NCBI GenBank assembly: GCA_963714145.1
Contig: OY970235.1
Coordinates: 3,410,001 to 3,474,000 of the forward strand
Length of the DNA: 64,000 bases
Direction: 5' to 3'
From: JBBWZH01 sp035544115
GTDB taxonomy: Bacteria; Actinomycetota; Actinomycetes; Mycobacteriales; CADCTP01
This document shows, one piece after another, positions 16,495 to 24,284 of this stretch. Both the position numbers and the translations under genes were made by a program. A model generated the notes under the pieces. That model was not told the DNA's origin and ran no database searches. It saw only the letters and a list, made by a program, of their open reading frames with translations. Positions within the stretch are counted from its first letter, which is position 1, and every line of letters begins with the position of its first letter.

Positions 16495-16583
16495 GTCACG
16501 TGACACGCGAATAGACGTATCACGTCGCTCGTTCGGGTTGACACACATCACGTGACAGGCGATAGTCATCACGTGGCACGTGA
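16495..16583. promoter_or_regulatory. Divergent switch region: CACGTG operators and a leaderless promoter
   Basis: Contains GTCACGTGAC (16495-16504), ATCACGTGAC (16547-16556) and two adjoining copies TCACGTGG/GCACGTGA (16569-16583), plus a half-site at 16519. The rightward promoter is TTGACA (16538-16543), 17 bp, GATAGT (16561-16566), with the GTG at 16573 at the predicted transcription start. One operator sits in the spacer and one pair covers the start point, so binding would block rightward transcription. Confidence 0.75.
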
Positions 16584-16842
16584 AGCTATCCCTCCAGAGA
16601 TCCGCGCGATCTACGTGAGCTGGGGCCAGAAGATCCGGGCTCGCCGCCTTGAGCTCGGGCTCAGCCCAACGCAGCTCGCGGCCCGGGTCGGGATCAGCGC
16701 GACCCAGCTCCACCGCATTGAAGCCGGCGAATGCGCGCCGGTCGACGCCACCCGGATGTCGCTGGCCCGGGAGCTCAATGTTCAGGTCGAGGAACTCTTC
16801 GCGTATCCCGCCGCTGCCGCCCAGGAGGTGGCGGCGTCATGA
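16573..16842 (+). CDS. Small XRE protein, Cro-like side of the switch
   Basis: About 89 residues, a helix-turn-helix of the XRE class (KIRARRLELGLSPTQLAARV, then ISATQLHRIEAGECAPVDA). The GTG at 16573 coincides with the predicted transcription start of a consensus promoter, so it is likely leaderless; the frame also has a GTG at 16552, which would lie upstream of the -10. First gene of a long rightward operon of overlapping genes (to about 24.2 kb). Confidence 0.72.
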   Translation: MAREAIPPEIRAIYVSWGQKIRARRLELGLSPTQLAARVGISATQLHRIEAGECAPVDATRMSLARELNVQVEELFAYPAAAAQEVAAS

Positions 16843-17012
16843 GCCCCAAGGGTGACAAGAGGCACGGCGCGCACCGGCGCGGCAAGGGTGCAGATGAGGA
16901 GACGGCCGCCCGGATCCGCGAGGCGCACGAGGACGCGCCGGACGAGGTCAACGTCGTGGTGGCCGAGACGGATGCGAAGAACGCGTTCCTCGACCGGCGG
17001 GACCGGTCGTGA
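16839..17012 (+). CDS. Small charged protein, unknown function
   Basis: 57 residues, very rich in Lys, Arg, Asp and Glu (RGKGADEETAARIREAHEDA), no hydrophobic core. ATG start overlaps the stop of the XRE gene by 4 bp and has a CCAGGAGG site, so it is translated as part of the operon. No family recognised. Confidence 0.55.
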   Translation: MSPKGDKRHGAHRRGKGADEETAARIREAHEDAPDEVNVVVAETDAKNAFLDRRDRS

Positions 17013-17278
17013 GCACCCGCCGCGCCCCTGCCCCGCCCGCAAGCACGGTGCGCCGGCAGCTGACGACGACTGAGGTCGGCCAGGTGCTCGGCGTCAGCGG
17101 CGAGACCGTCCGGGCGTTGATCGCGGACGGCCAACTGCGGGCCCGGAACATCGCGACGAAGCCGGGCGACGTGCGGTGGCGGGTGGATGAGGGCGACCTG
17201 GCCACCTACCTCGAGTCGCGGACGTACCAGCCGCCGGCGAGCCGCCGGGCCAGCGCGGTCGGGGTGATCGCGCCGTGA
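17009..17278 (+). CDS. Excisionase-like (HTH_17) DNA-binding protein
   Basis: 89 residues with a MerR/excisionase-type winged helix: LTTTEVGQVLGVSGETVRALI followed by the ADGQLRAR wing and WRVDEGDLATYLESR. Such proteins act as recombination directionality factors (Xis) or as DNA-bending regulators in phages and integrative elements. It is the only obvious Xis candidate in the element and is placed under the rightward, lytic-side promoter, which suits an excision factor. Starts at GTG 17009 overlapping the previous stop. Confidence 0.68.
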   Translation: MSTRRAPAPPASTVRRQLTTTEVGQVLGVSGETVRALIADGQLRARNIATKPGDVRWRVDEGDLATYLESRTYQPPASRRASAVGVIAP

Positions 17279-17766
17279 CCCGGGTGGAGAGCTACGGCCC
17301 GGTGGTGCCGGAGGAACTGCGGTCGGCCTTGCTGCTGCTGGTTCACGCCCGGGCCGGTGAGCTGCCGGTGTCCCGGTTGCTGCGTCGTGGCCTGGCTCCG
17401 CAACTGGCTGAGCGGCTGGTCGGTCTGCGGCTGGCGGCGCGGTGCCCGGCCGGGGTCGTGCTGACCGACAGCGGCTGGAGCCTGGCGGCCCGGTTGGCGC
17501 GGCCGGTGGGTCCGATGGTGGACGCGGCCGCGCTGGATGAGGTGTGCGGGCCCGCCCTGGATAGGCGCGGCCGGCCGCTGTCGGAGCCGGAGCCGGTCGA
17601 CGAGTGCGAGATGAGCCCGTCGGACCGGCAGCTACTGGGCTGGGTGCGTGAGGCGCTGGCCGAGGTGGATCCGGTGCCGGCTGGTGTGCAGGTGGCGGCT
17701 CGGCGGGCGTGGGTTGCCCGGCGGGTGTGGGTGGGGAGACGTGCCGGCCGCCGGCCGGCGCGGTAA
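17275..17766 (+). CDS. Unknown phage operon protein
   Basis: 163 residues beginning GTG at 17275 with 4-bp overlap. The first half (ELRSALLLLVHARAGELPVSRLLRRGL, APQLAERLVGLRLAARC) resembles a winged-helix fold; the C-terminal third is Arg/Val-rich and may be disordered. No family recognised. After it comes a 73-bp gap with a GC-rich hairpin (GACGCCCGC and GCGGGCGTC arms, about 17770-17807) that may act as an attenuator. Confidence 0.5.
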   Translation: MTRVESYGPVVPEELRSALLLLVHARAGELPVSRLLRRGLAPQLAERLVGLRLAARCPAGVVLTDSGWSLAARLARPVGPMVDAAALDEVCGPALDRRGRPLSEPEPVDECEMSPSDRQLLGWVREALAEVDPVPAGVQVAARRAWVARRVWVGRRAGRRPAR

Positions 17767-17839
17767 TGGACGACGCCCGCTCCCCGGTGGAGCGGGAGGC
17801 GGGCGTCTCGGAGCAGCTCATCGAGAGGAGCTGATTCCT

Positions 17840-18418
17840 GTGGGGGAGTCTACGACGGGGCCGGTTGTGCGGCTCGACGGCGGCCGGGTGGTGCTGCAAC
17901 TCGACGCCGTGCTGGGCGCGGAGGCGGTCCTGCTGCCGCTGGCTGGCGGAGAGCCGACCGTCGACGTGAGCCCGGCGCGGGCTCTGGAGTTGCTGGACGG
18001 GCTGCGGGACAGGCTGTCGGAGCTGCGGGACCTGGTCGCCGAGCAGGAGCAGCGAGCGCAGGACGAGCGCCGGGCCGCCGCGCTGCGCTCGGCGGTGGAT
18101 CTGGTGATGACCGAGCCGCTGCTGTTCGGCTGGTACAGCCTGGAGCCGCACACCTACGACGCCGAGCTCGGCCGGCTGATCCAGGTCAACTACGCCGACC
18201 GCTGCGTCCCGGCGCTGGAGGAGTACGCGGCCGCGGCCGGCGTGCCCGTGCACCGGGCGGACGACGAGCGCTGGATCGTGGTGCTGCTCGGCTCGGCCGA
18301 GGAGGGCTGGCTCAAGCTGCGGGCGTACACGTCCGGTCGCGCTCAGCCGGAGCCCGCGGCAGGCACCGAGCCCGGCTCGCCGCTGGCTGACCAGCTGGCC
18401 GCGGGCGGTGACCTGTGA
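17840..18418 (+). CDS. Unknown protein with a coiled-coil segment
   Basis: 192 residues starting at GTG 17840 behind a GAGGAG site. A beta-rich N-terminus (VVRLDGGRVVLQLDAVLGAE), a helical heptad-like part (residues about 50-85: LLDGLRDRLSELRDLVAEQEQ), then a globular part with aromatic residues (LLFGWYSLEPHTYDAELGR). Typical of early-region genes of actinobacterial phages. Function not known. Confidence 0.55.
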   Translation: MGESTTGPVVRLDGGRVVLQLDAVLGAEAVLLPLAGGEPTVDVSPARALELLDGLRDRLSELRDLVAEQEQRAQDERRAAALRSAVDLVMTEPLLFGWYSLEPHTYDAELGRLIQVNYADRCVPALEEYAAAAGVPVHRADDERWIVVLLGSAEEGWLKLRAYTSGRAQPEPAAGTEPGSPLADQLAAGGDL

Positions 18419-18768
18419 CCGCCGGGCTGGATATGGCGCCGATCGAGGCCCGGCTGGCGGAGCTGGACCGGGACCCGGAGCGGGACACGCTGCAGCAGCT
18501 GGCCGCGCTCGCGCGGGACGTGCCGGTGCTGGCGGCAGAGGTGCGCCGGCTGCAGGCGGCCGAGCTCGCGCACCTGGGCATGCTCGGACAGGCCTTCGCC
18601 GAGTCGGCCCGGCAGGTCCGGGAGACGGCGTCGATGGACACGCGGGCGGGCAGCCTGCCGGCGGACACGCCAGTGCTGCGGCTCGCCCGGGTCGACGCGC
18701 TCGCTGACCGGCTCGACCGGCAGGCCGAGGCGGCCCTGGTGCTGGCCGACCAGGCGGTGCCCCGGTGA
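18415..18768 (+). CDS. Helical protein of unknown function
   Basis: 117 residues, almost entirely alpha-helical by composition, with heptad patterning (IEARLAELDRDPERDTLQQL, VLAAEVRRLQAAELAHLG). GTG start overlaps the previous stop by 4 bp. No motif beyond the coiled coil. Confidence 0.5.
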   Translation: MTAGLDMAPIEARLAELDRDPERDTLQQLAALARDVPVLAAEVRRLQAAELAHLGMLGQAFAESARQVRETASMDTRAGSLPADTPVLRLARVDALADRLDRQAEAALVLADQAVPR

Positions 18769-19022
18769 TCGCCTGCCTGGCCGATCAGGCCAATGCGCTG
18801 GATCTGCTTGCCCAGCTGGAGCACCGGCACCCGGGTCTGCCGCCGGCGCAGATCCTCGTCGCGCTGGACGGCGCTGTGGACCTGATGGTCGAGCCGAGGG
18901 CCTTGCCGGCCTGGATCGGTGCGCTGAAGGCCCGGCGTGTCGGCGACGTGCTGCAGGGCTGGCTGGGCGCGCACGAGGTGGTCGTGCACGAGCTGGCGCC
19001 GGACTGGGCGGTGCCGCGGTGA
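18765..19022 (+). CDS. Small unknown operon protein
   Basis: 85 residues from GTG 18765, 4-bp overlap with its neighbour. Mixed helices (NALDLLAQLEHRHPGLPP) and a Trp-containing C-terminus. No family recognised. Confidence 0.45.
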   Translation: MIACLADQANALDLLAQLEHRHPGLPPAQILVALDGAVDLMVEPRALPAWIGALKARRVGDVLQGWLGAHEVVVHELAPDWAVPR

Positions 19023-19231
19023 GCGAGCTGGTCACCGTGGGGCACGGCTCCCGGGGCCGGTGGCGCACCCAGGCTGTCACCCTGCCGGTGGCCGCGCTGT
19101 TCTCGGTGACCTGCCCGGTGTGCCAGGCCGGCCCGTCACAGCGCTGCCAGGGGCCGCTGGGCCGGCTGTCCGCGGCGAAGTCGCACAAGGCCCGCGCTGA
19201 CGCGGCCGTAGCTGAGGCGGGTGCCCGGTGA
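19019..19231 (+). CDS. Small zinc-finger-like protein
   Basis: 70 residues. Contains CPVCQAGPSQRCQG followed by an Arg/His segment (AAKSHKARA), the pattern CPxC-x5-C-x12-H of the phage zinc-finger group often found in actinobacterial phage early operons; probably nucleic-acid binding. GTG start with 4-bp overlap. Confidence 0.55.
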   Translation: MSELVTVGHGSRGRWRTQAVTLPVAALFSVTCPVCQAGPSQRCQGPLGRLSAAKSHKARADAAVAEAGAR

Positions 19232-19674
19232 ACGCCCCGGCCGGCCGGTGCCCGCTGGCGCCGCTGGGTGCGTGGCTGCTGGGCGCGCTCGCGCTGCTGA
19301 CCGCCTGGCTGCTGGCCGCTCCCCTGCTGCTGCCCGGTGTGGTGGTGCTCGGCGGGATCGTGCTGCTGGGCTCGTGCTGCACCCAGCTGGCCCGGCTGTG
19401 GCTGGGCCGGTACTGGAGCTCGGCTGGTCTACTCCGCCCGGGGCCGGCCGACGCCCCGCCGCCGGTTCTGCGGCCGGCGGCGGGGCAACCCGCGGTTGAT
19501 GTCCGGGTGGCGTGGCGGTGCGCGTACCGGTCGTGCCAGGCGCAGGGCTGGGCGGAGTCCGCGGCCGGCGCGTACATCGCCGACGAGCTGCACACCGTGT
19601 GCGCGCATCCCGGTCAGCCGGCGCTGTGGCAGATCGTCGGCGCGACCATGCCGCTGCGGGTCGGTGCGGCGTGA
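19228..19674 (+). CDS. Membrane protein with a C-terminal Cys-containing domain
   Basis: 148 residues: an N-terminal pair of hydrophobic helices (about residues 12-32 and 33-52), an Ala/Pro linker, then a soluble C-terminal part with spaced Cys and His (WRCAYRSCQAQG ... HTVCAHPG) that could hold a zinc. Part of the overlapping-gene run. Function unknown. Confidence 0.5.
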   Translation: MNAPAGRCPLAPLGAWLLGALALLTAWLLAAPLLLPGVVVLGGIVLLGSCCTQLARLWLGRYWSSAGLLRPGPADAPPPVLRPAAGQPAVDVRVAWRCAYRSCQAQGWAESAAGAYIADELHTVCAHPGQPALWQIVGATMPLRVGAA

Positions 19675-20453
19675 CCGGCGCGCTGACCTGCCTGGCGGGT
19701 GCGTCCGGCGCGGGGAAGTCGCAGCTGGCGCGGGAGCGGTGGCTGCCGGCGCAGGTGTTCGCCCGCGACTGGGCCCGGCAGGTCGCCGGTGCCGCGGTGG
19801 GCGACGTGTCGGCGGGGGTGTTGGAGGACGCGGACGACCTGCTGGAGCTGATCGCCGGGATGCGTCTGCTGCGCGGCGCCGACGTGGTGGTCGACAGCAC
19901 CGGCACCGCGGCGGGTTTCCTCGAGCGGATGCTGCAGCTGGGCCGGGCCCAGGGTGCCCGGTGCGAGCTGGTCATCGTGGACACGCCGCTGCCGCTGTGC
20001 GTCGCGCGGAACCTGCGGCGGACCCCAATGCGGCAGGTGCCGGAGCCGGATATCGAGCTTCAGCACGCCGCGGTCACCGACCTGATCGCCCGGCACGAGG
20101 CCGGGCCGGCGCCGTGGGATCACGTCGAGGTGGTGTCCGGCGCGCCCGCGCCCAGCGGCGGCGTGATACCGGGCACGAGCATGACCCGCTGCAAGCACTG
20201 CCGGGCGGAGTCGTTCTGGGCGTACTTCGCGACCTCCCTGGACCGCGCGACGCCCGGCGAGCCGGCCAAGACGAACCTGATCGAGGCGAAGCCCGCCGAG
20301 GACGGCGACCTGGTCCTGGTGCGCTGGTCGGGCAGGACCGCGGTCGTCCGCCGGCTGGGTCCCGACGAGCTGGCCCGGGGCGTGGACGAGTCCCGGTACC
20401 GGCCGCACCGGCCGTACTGCACCAGCCGGACCGTGGGCGGTGGTGTCCGGTGA
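19671..20453 (+). CDS. P-loop kinase-like protein with a C-terminal zinc-ribbon-like tail
   Basis: 260 residues from GTG 19671. Residues 1-160 form a P-loop NTPase of the nucleotide/polynucleotide kinase kind: Walker A GASGAGKS near the N-terminus, VVVDSTGT as the Walker B-like strand, and the LCVARNLRRTPMRQVP lid region. A second domain starts at TRCKHCRAESFW and ends in HRPYCTSR, giving a CxxC and later Cys/His that could bind zinc. Many phages carry such kinases for nucleic-acid end repair or nucleotide metabolism; the substrate cannot be read from the sequence. Confidence 0.68.
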   Translation: MTGALTCLAGASGAGKSQLARERWLPAQVFARDWARQVAGAAVGDVSAGVLEDADDLLELIAGMRLLRGADVVVDSTGTAAGFLERMLQLGRAQGARCELVIVDTPLPLCVARNLRRTPMRQVPEPDIELQHAAVTDLIARHEAGPAPWDHVEVVSGAPAPSGGVIPGTSMTRCKHCRAESFWAYFATSLDRATPGEPAKTNLIEAKPAEDGDLVLVRWSGRTAVVRRLGPDELARGVDESRYRPHRPYCTSRTVGGGVR

Positions 20454-20707
20454 TCGGGGTGTGGGTGCTGCTCTTCCTGGCCGGCGGCGTGCTGCTGGTG
20501 CGGCCGGTGGCTGCGGTGGTGAACGGTCACCGGTACCTGGCCGCGGCCGAGCGCCGCGCCGACGCGCTGGTGGACCTGCTGTGGTCCAGCCGGGTCCGCG
20601 AGCAGGCCACCGGGCGTGACCGGGACGAGGCCCGGCAGCTACGCCGCGACCGCAGCAACACCCGCGGCCGACGCCGCACCGCCCGCACCCGCGCGAGGGC
20701 GTCGTGA
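20450..20707 (+). CDS. Small single-pass membrane protein
   Basis: 85 residues starting at GTG 20450: a transmembrane helix at residues 4-24 (VWVLLFLAGGVLLVRPVAAV), then a helical, extremely Arg-rich tail (RRDRSNTRGRRRTARTRARA). Overlaps both neighbours. Function unknown. Confidence 0.5.
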   Translation: MIGVWVLLFLAGGVLLVRPVAAVVNGHRYLAAAERRADALVDLLWSSRVREQATGRDRDEARQLRRDRSNTRGRRRTARTRARAS

Positions 20708-21114
20708 TCGCCGCCCTGGTCCAGTGGCAGCGGGCCGGTCTGGTCACCGGCGTCGTGGTCGTGCTGCTCGTGGCCGGCTTCCTCGCCGGCAGCCTGTACG
20801 AGCACCTCCGCCGCGGCGGTAGCTCGGCCCTGCGCCGGCAGCGCGAAGCCGCCTGGGCGCAGATCAACGACTACTGGCTGGCGGCCGAGGAAGCGCTGGC
20901 CGCGGCCGAGCGGCACCGGGCCGCCGCCGACGCCGAGCACGGGCGGGCCGACCGGGAGCGCAGCCGGCGACAGGCAATGGGCCACGAGCTGGTCGAGCTG
21001 CGGATCGCCGCGATCCAGCAGGGCCGCACCGCGGCCCGGGCGGCCGACGTGATCGACATGAGCCGGTGGCAGACCGACCACGCCATCGCCACGGCGGACC
21101 TGTCTCCGCCGTGA
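20704..21114 (+). CDS. Single-pass membrane protein with coiled coil
   Basis: 136 residues: transmembrane helix at about 13-32 (LVTGVVVVLLVAGFLAGSL) followed by a long charged helix (AEEALAAAERHRAAADAEHG). Similar design to the preceding gene, suggesting a paired membrane complex. GTG start with 4-bp overlap. The next 92 bp contain only the ribosome site of the following gene. Confidence 0.5.
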   Translation: MIAALVQWQRAGLVTGVVVVLLVAGFLAGSLYEHLRRGGSSALRRQREAAWAQINDYWLAAEEALAAAERHRAAADAEHGRADRERSRRQAMGHELVELRIAAIQQGRTAARAADVIDMSRWQTDHAIATADLSPP

Positions 21115-21206
21115 CCCCGTAGCTGCCGCGCCGGCCGGATGGCCGGCGAAGCCCGGCCGGCGCGGCCCACCAACCACCGAACCAGGACCCAGGCGAAGGA
21201 GCCACG

Positions 21207-21584
21207 ATGCCAGACCCCACCGACAACTCCGGAGGCGATGAGCCGGGGCGGATCCGGCCGCTGGCCGACGTGCTGCGCGAGCTGGACCGCGGCCGGGTGC
21301 ACGACCAGGCCTCGACGATGCTGCGGGACCTGATCGCCGCGGTGGCCGACACCGGCCGCAAGGGCACGCTGACGCTGACGATCGCGCTGAAGCCGATGAA
21401 GGCCGAGGGCCGGGTCACGGCCACCGCCGCGGTCTCGGTGAAGGCCCCGGCGCCCGAGCCCCGTGAGTCGATCTTCTTCATCGACGACGAGCACAACCTG
21501 GTCCGCGACGACCCGCACCAGCCGTACCTGCCCCTGCAGGACGTGTCCGCCACCACCCGCAGCCCGGAGGCCCGCACCCGATGA
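21207..21584 (+). CDS. Phage protein found upstream of DUF2303 genes
   Basis: 125 residues from an ATG with a GAAGGAG site. The core (MLRDLIAAVADTGRKGTLTL, TIALKPMKAEGRVTATAAV) and the C-terminal segment SIFFIDDEHNLVRDDP are characteristic of a small protein that precedes the DUF2303 gene in many actinobacterial phages. Possibly part of a recombination or anti-host module with DUF2303; no biochemical role known. Confidence 0.6.
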   Translation: MPDPTDNSGGDEPGRIRPLADVLRELDRGRVHDQASTMLRDLIAAVADTGRKGTLTLTIALKPMKAEGRVTATAAVSVKAPAPEPRESIFFIDDEHNLVRDDPHQPYLPLQDVSATTRSPEARTR

Positions 21585-22498
21585 CGTCCCCCCGCAACCC
21601 CCAGCGCCCGGTCGACGTGTCCGCCGCCGAGCTGGCCGCGATCGGCAGCACCCGGACGGAGGCCGACGCGGTCGCCGAGGTCGCCGCGGCCGCCTCCATC
21701 GTCCGCGTGCTGAACGTGCCCGACGTCGAGCTGCTGCCCGGCGTGCTCCTCGTCGACGTGCCGACCGGCCGCCGCACCGTCCAGGTGCAGGACCTCGAGC
21801 CGTACCTGGCCACGCCGCGGATCAAGACCGGCACGGTGGCCTTCGACGACCCGGCCCACTTCGCCGACTACGTGCACGACATGCTGGAGGAGGGCACCCG
21901 GATCTGGGCCGACGCCGACCACCGCACCGTGACCGCGGTCATCGACGACCACATCGGCAACGGCATCACCGGCGCACCCGGCTGGGCCCGCCACCGCGCC
22001 ACCCTCAACCTGCACCACACCGACCAGTGGCGGCACTGGGCCGGCCAGGACGGCAAGCTGCTCGCCCAGGCCGACTTCGCCGAGCACGTCGAGTACGGCG
22101 CCGGCGCCGTCCGCCAGCCCTCGGCCGCCGACATGCTCGAGCTGGCCCAGTCCTTCCACGCCGCCACCGACGTCACCTTCCGCTCCGGCACCCGGCTGCG
22201 CTCCGGCGAGACCAAGCTGATCTACGACGAGTCGGTCACCGCCTCGGCCGGGCGCTCCGGCGAGATCGACATCCCCGACACCATCACCCTGTCCCTGGCC
22301 GTGTTTGAGGGCGGCGAGCCGGTCGAGGTCACCGCCCGGTTCCGCTACCGCCTGGCCCAGGGCGGCCGGCTACACCTGGGCTACCGCATCGCGGAGCGCA
22401 AGCAGGTCGAGCGCGCCGGCCTGACCGCGATCCTCACCGCGATCGAGGCCAACACCGGGCGCGCCCCGTACCTCGGCCAGCCGCGGCCCCGGGGGTAG
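21581..22498 (+). CDS. DUF2303 (YfdQ-like) phage protein
   Basis: 305 residues with the family landmarks: an N-terminal LLPGVLLVDVP strand, the central HFADYVHDML helix with IWADADHRTVTAVIDDH, WARHRATLNLHHTDQWRHW, and a C-terminal beta-rich half ending in GYRIAERKQVERAGL. DUF2303/YfdQ proteins are common in phage early regions and are of unknown function. ATG start overlapping the previous stop by 4 bp. Confidence 0.8.
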   Translation: MTSPRNPQRPVDVSAAELAAIGSTRTEADAVAEVAAAASIVRVLNVPDVELLPGVLLVDVPTGRRTVQVQDLEPYLATPRIKTGTVAFDDPAHFADYVHDMLEEGTRIWADADHRTVTAVIDDHIGNGITGAPGWARHRATLNLHHTDQWRHWAGQDGKLLAQADFAEHVEYGAGAVRQPSAADMLELAQSFHAATDVTFRSGTRLRSGETKLIYDESVTASAGRSGEIDIPDTITLSLAVFEGGEPVEVTARFRYRLAQGGRLHLGYRIAERKQVERAGLTAILTAIEANTGRAPYLGQPRPRG

Positions 22499-22526
22499 CT
22501 CGGTCATCGTCCACACCCGCCAGGCC

Positions 22527-22847
22527 ATGACCGCCGCGCGCCGCCTCGGCGCGGCCCCGGCCTTTCCGCTCGACGGACCACTCGCCGTCCACGCCACCTT
22601 CACCCTGCGCCGGCCGGCCACCGTGCGCCGACCCACCCCGGCGACCCGGCCCGACCTCGACCACCTCATCCGCGCGGCCTGCGACGCGCTCACCCAGGCC
22701 GGCGCCATCACCGATGACGGCCGCATCGTCGAACTGTTCGCCCGCAAGACCTACCCCGCCGGCGACGTGCGGGCCCTCGACGCGCCCGGCCTCTACCTGA
22801 ACCTCTACACCGTCGCGATCCAACCCGCCGGAGGCGATACCCGGTGA
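22527..22847 (+). CDS. RusA-like Holliday junction resolvase, N-terminally shortened
   Basis: 106 residues that keep the acidic core of RusA: RPDLDHLIRAACDALTQAGAITDDGRIV, with the spaced Asp residues used for metal-dependent cleavage, after the PLAVHATFTLRRP strand. Usual family members have 20-30 more residues at the N-terminus (the strand with PxPQGS or PPSxN); the frame upstream of 22527 has no start codon and is soon blocked, so this part has been lost. Resolves branched DNA in phage replication if still active. Moderate doubt about activity. Confidence 0.7.
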   Translation: MTAARRLGAAPAFPLDGPLAVHATFTLRRPATVRRPTPATRPDLDHLIRAACDALTQAGAITDDGRIVELFARKTYPAGDVRALDAPGLYLNLYTVAIQPAGGDTR

Positions 22848-23227
22848 CCCTGGCCCTCTTCGACGCCGACCCGGCCCCCGCTCTGCCGCCGCCCGAGCCG
22901 CTGTCGCCCGACCGGCGTCGCACGCTGCGGCAGCACCAGGCCGTCGAGAACGGCGTGCATCCGCTCGCGCTCGTATTCGGTCCGGCCGTCCGCGTGCACT
23001 CGGACCCGGCCCGCCGCTGCGGCAACTGCCGTCACCGTTGCCCGAGCGGCGCCCACGCCTACCCGAAGTGCCTGCTGGGCTACCAGCGCACCGAACTCCC
23101 ACCCGACGACCACCGCCGCCGCTCCGGCCAGACCCACGCGGTGTCGATGCCGCGCGTCTCCTCCGGCGCCGCCACCGACGTCCGCGCCTGGTGGCCGGCC
23201 TGCACCGACCACGAGCGCCGGCCGTGA
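22844..23227 (+). CDS. Cys-rich phage protein with Zn-binding pattern
   Basis: 127 residues starting GTG 22844. After the RRRTLRQHQAVENGVHPL helix comes CGNCRHRCP, then YPKCLLG and a terminal DVRAWWPACTDHE. The CxxC, Cys and Cys/His set looks like a zinc site; the GxATDVRAWWPxC ending is seen in a widespread actinobacterial phage family of unknown function located between a RusA gene and a methyltransferase, as here. Confidence 0.65.
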   Translation: MTLALFDADPAPALPPPEPLSPDRRRTLRQHQAVENGVHPLALVFGPAVRVHSDPARRCGNCRHRCPSGAHAYPKCLLGYQRTELPPDDHRRRSGQTHAVSMPRVSSGAATDVRAWWPACTDHERRP

Positions 23228-24174
23228 CCGCGCCCGACTACATCCGCCGGGTGGTCGAGGCCGGCGAGGGTCCGCAGTGGACGCCGACGGGCACCGGTCT
23301 GATCGTCCCGGCCAGCACGACGCGGCGCCGGCGGGAGTACGACCGGCCGGTCGGGGTGGACCTGTTCTGCGGCGCCGGCGGCTTCTCGGTCGGGATGCAC
23401 CAGGCCGGCTTCCACGTCGCCGGCGCGCTCGAGGCGTGGCCGACCGCGGCGATCACCTACATGGTCAACCTCGCCCGGCCCGGCGTGCAGATCCACTTCG
23501 ACACCCCGGAGCGCGAGGCCGAGTTCACCAAGCAGCTGAACGGGCACCTCGACCTCGACCGGCCGGCGCGCGGCACGCTGACCGACGACCTGCGCAAGCG
23601 CGGCGCCCCGCTGCTGGCCGGCGACGGCTGGATCTCCGACTACGGCCGCCCGCACGACCCGGCCGACTACCCGAACGAGTTCCTCTCCGAGATCAGCGAG
23701 CCCCCGGTCCACCCTGACGGCTGCGAGCACTTCTGGGTGGCCGACATTCGCAACCTCACCGGCGCCGAGATCCTCGACGCGCTGGACCTGGAGGTCGGCG
23801 AACTGGACGTGCTGTTCGGCGGCCCGCCGTGCCAGGGCTTCTCCGCCGCCGGCAAGCGCGACGTGATGGACCCCCGCAACTCGCTGGTGTTCGAGTTCTG
23901 CCGCCTGGTCACCGAGATGCAACCCAAGACGATGGTCATGGAGAACGTGCCGCGGATGGCCTCCATGGTCACCCCCGAAGGACTCCCCGTCGTCGACGCC
24001 ATCGCACTGGCGCTGTCCAACGGCTACGCCAGCTACAAGGCGCTGCAGCGCGCCCTCCAGGCCCGCCCCGAGGCCCGCGCCGTCATCGCCGGCAAGCGCT
24101 CGGCCACCCAGGACGAGCATCGGGACGACGAGCCGGAGTTCGAGCAGGGCGACCTCTTCGCCGAGGTGAGCTGA
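23224..24174 (+). CDS. C5-cytosine DNA methyltransferase, short form
   Basis: 316 residues from GTG 23224. Motif I DLFCGAGGFS, motif IV with the catalytic Cys (FGGPPCQGFSAAGKRD) and motif VI MVMENVP are intact; a long insert lies between motifs I and IV. Motifs VIII, IX and X, and a target-recognition domain, are not visible: the protein ends soon after the ALSNGYASYKALQ segment in an acidic tail. Either a phage subfamily with this architecture or a truncated enzyme. May protect element DNA from host restriction. It is an orphan: no restriction endonuclease gene follows. Confidence 0.8.
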   Translation: MTAPDYIRRVVEAGEGPQWTPTGTGLIVPASTTRRRREYDRPVGVDLFCGAGGFSVGMHQAGFHVAGALEAWPTAAITYMVNLARPGVQIHFDTPEREAEFTKQLNGHLDLDRPARGTLTDDLRKRGAPLLAGDGWISDYGRPHDPADYPNEFLSEISEPPVHPDGCEHFWVADIRNLTGAEILDALDLEVGELDVLFGGPPCQGFSAAGKRDVMDPRNSLVFEFCRLVTEMQPKTMVMENVPRMASMVTPEGLPVVDAIALALSNGYASYKALQRALQARPEARAVIAGKRSATQDEHRDDEPEFEQGDLFAEVS

Positions 24175-24284
24175 TGGCCGGACTCACCATCCCCGCCGCC
24201 GCGGTGCTCACCCCTGAGCCTGGGCTGGTCCGAGCAGATCCTGGCAGGCCCGCCGTGAGCGCCGTGACGTCGCGCTGCGGTTGG

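Noticed and set aside
24174..24284. Gene starting at the ATG that overlaps the methyltransferase stop
   Set aside because: The frame loses protein character after about 35 codons and runs antisense through the Ymh-family gene; at most a remnant of a gene cut by that insertion.
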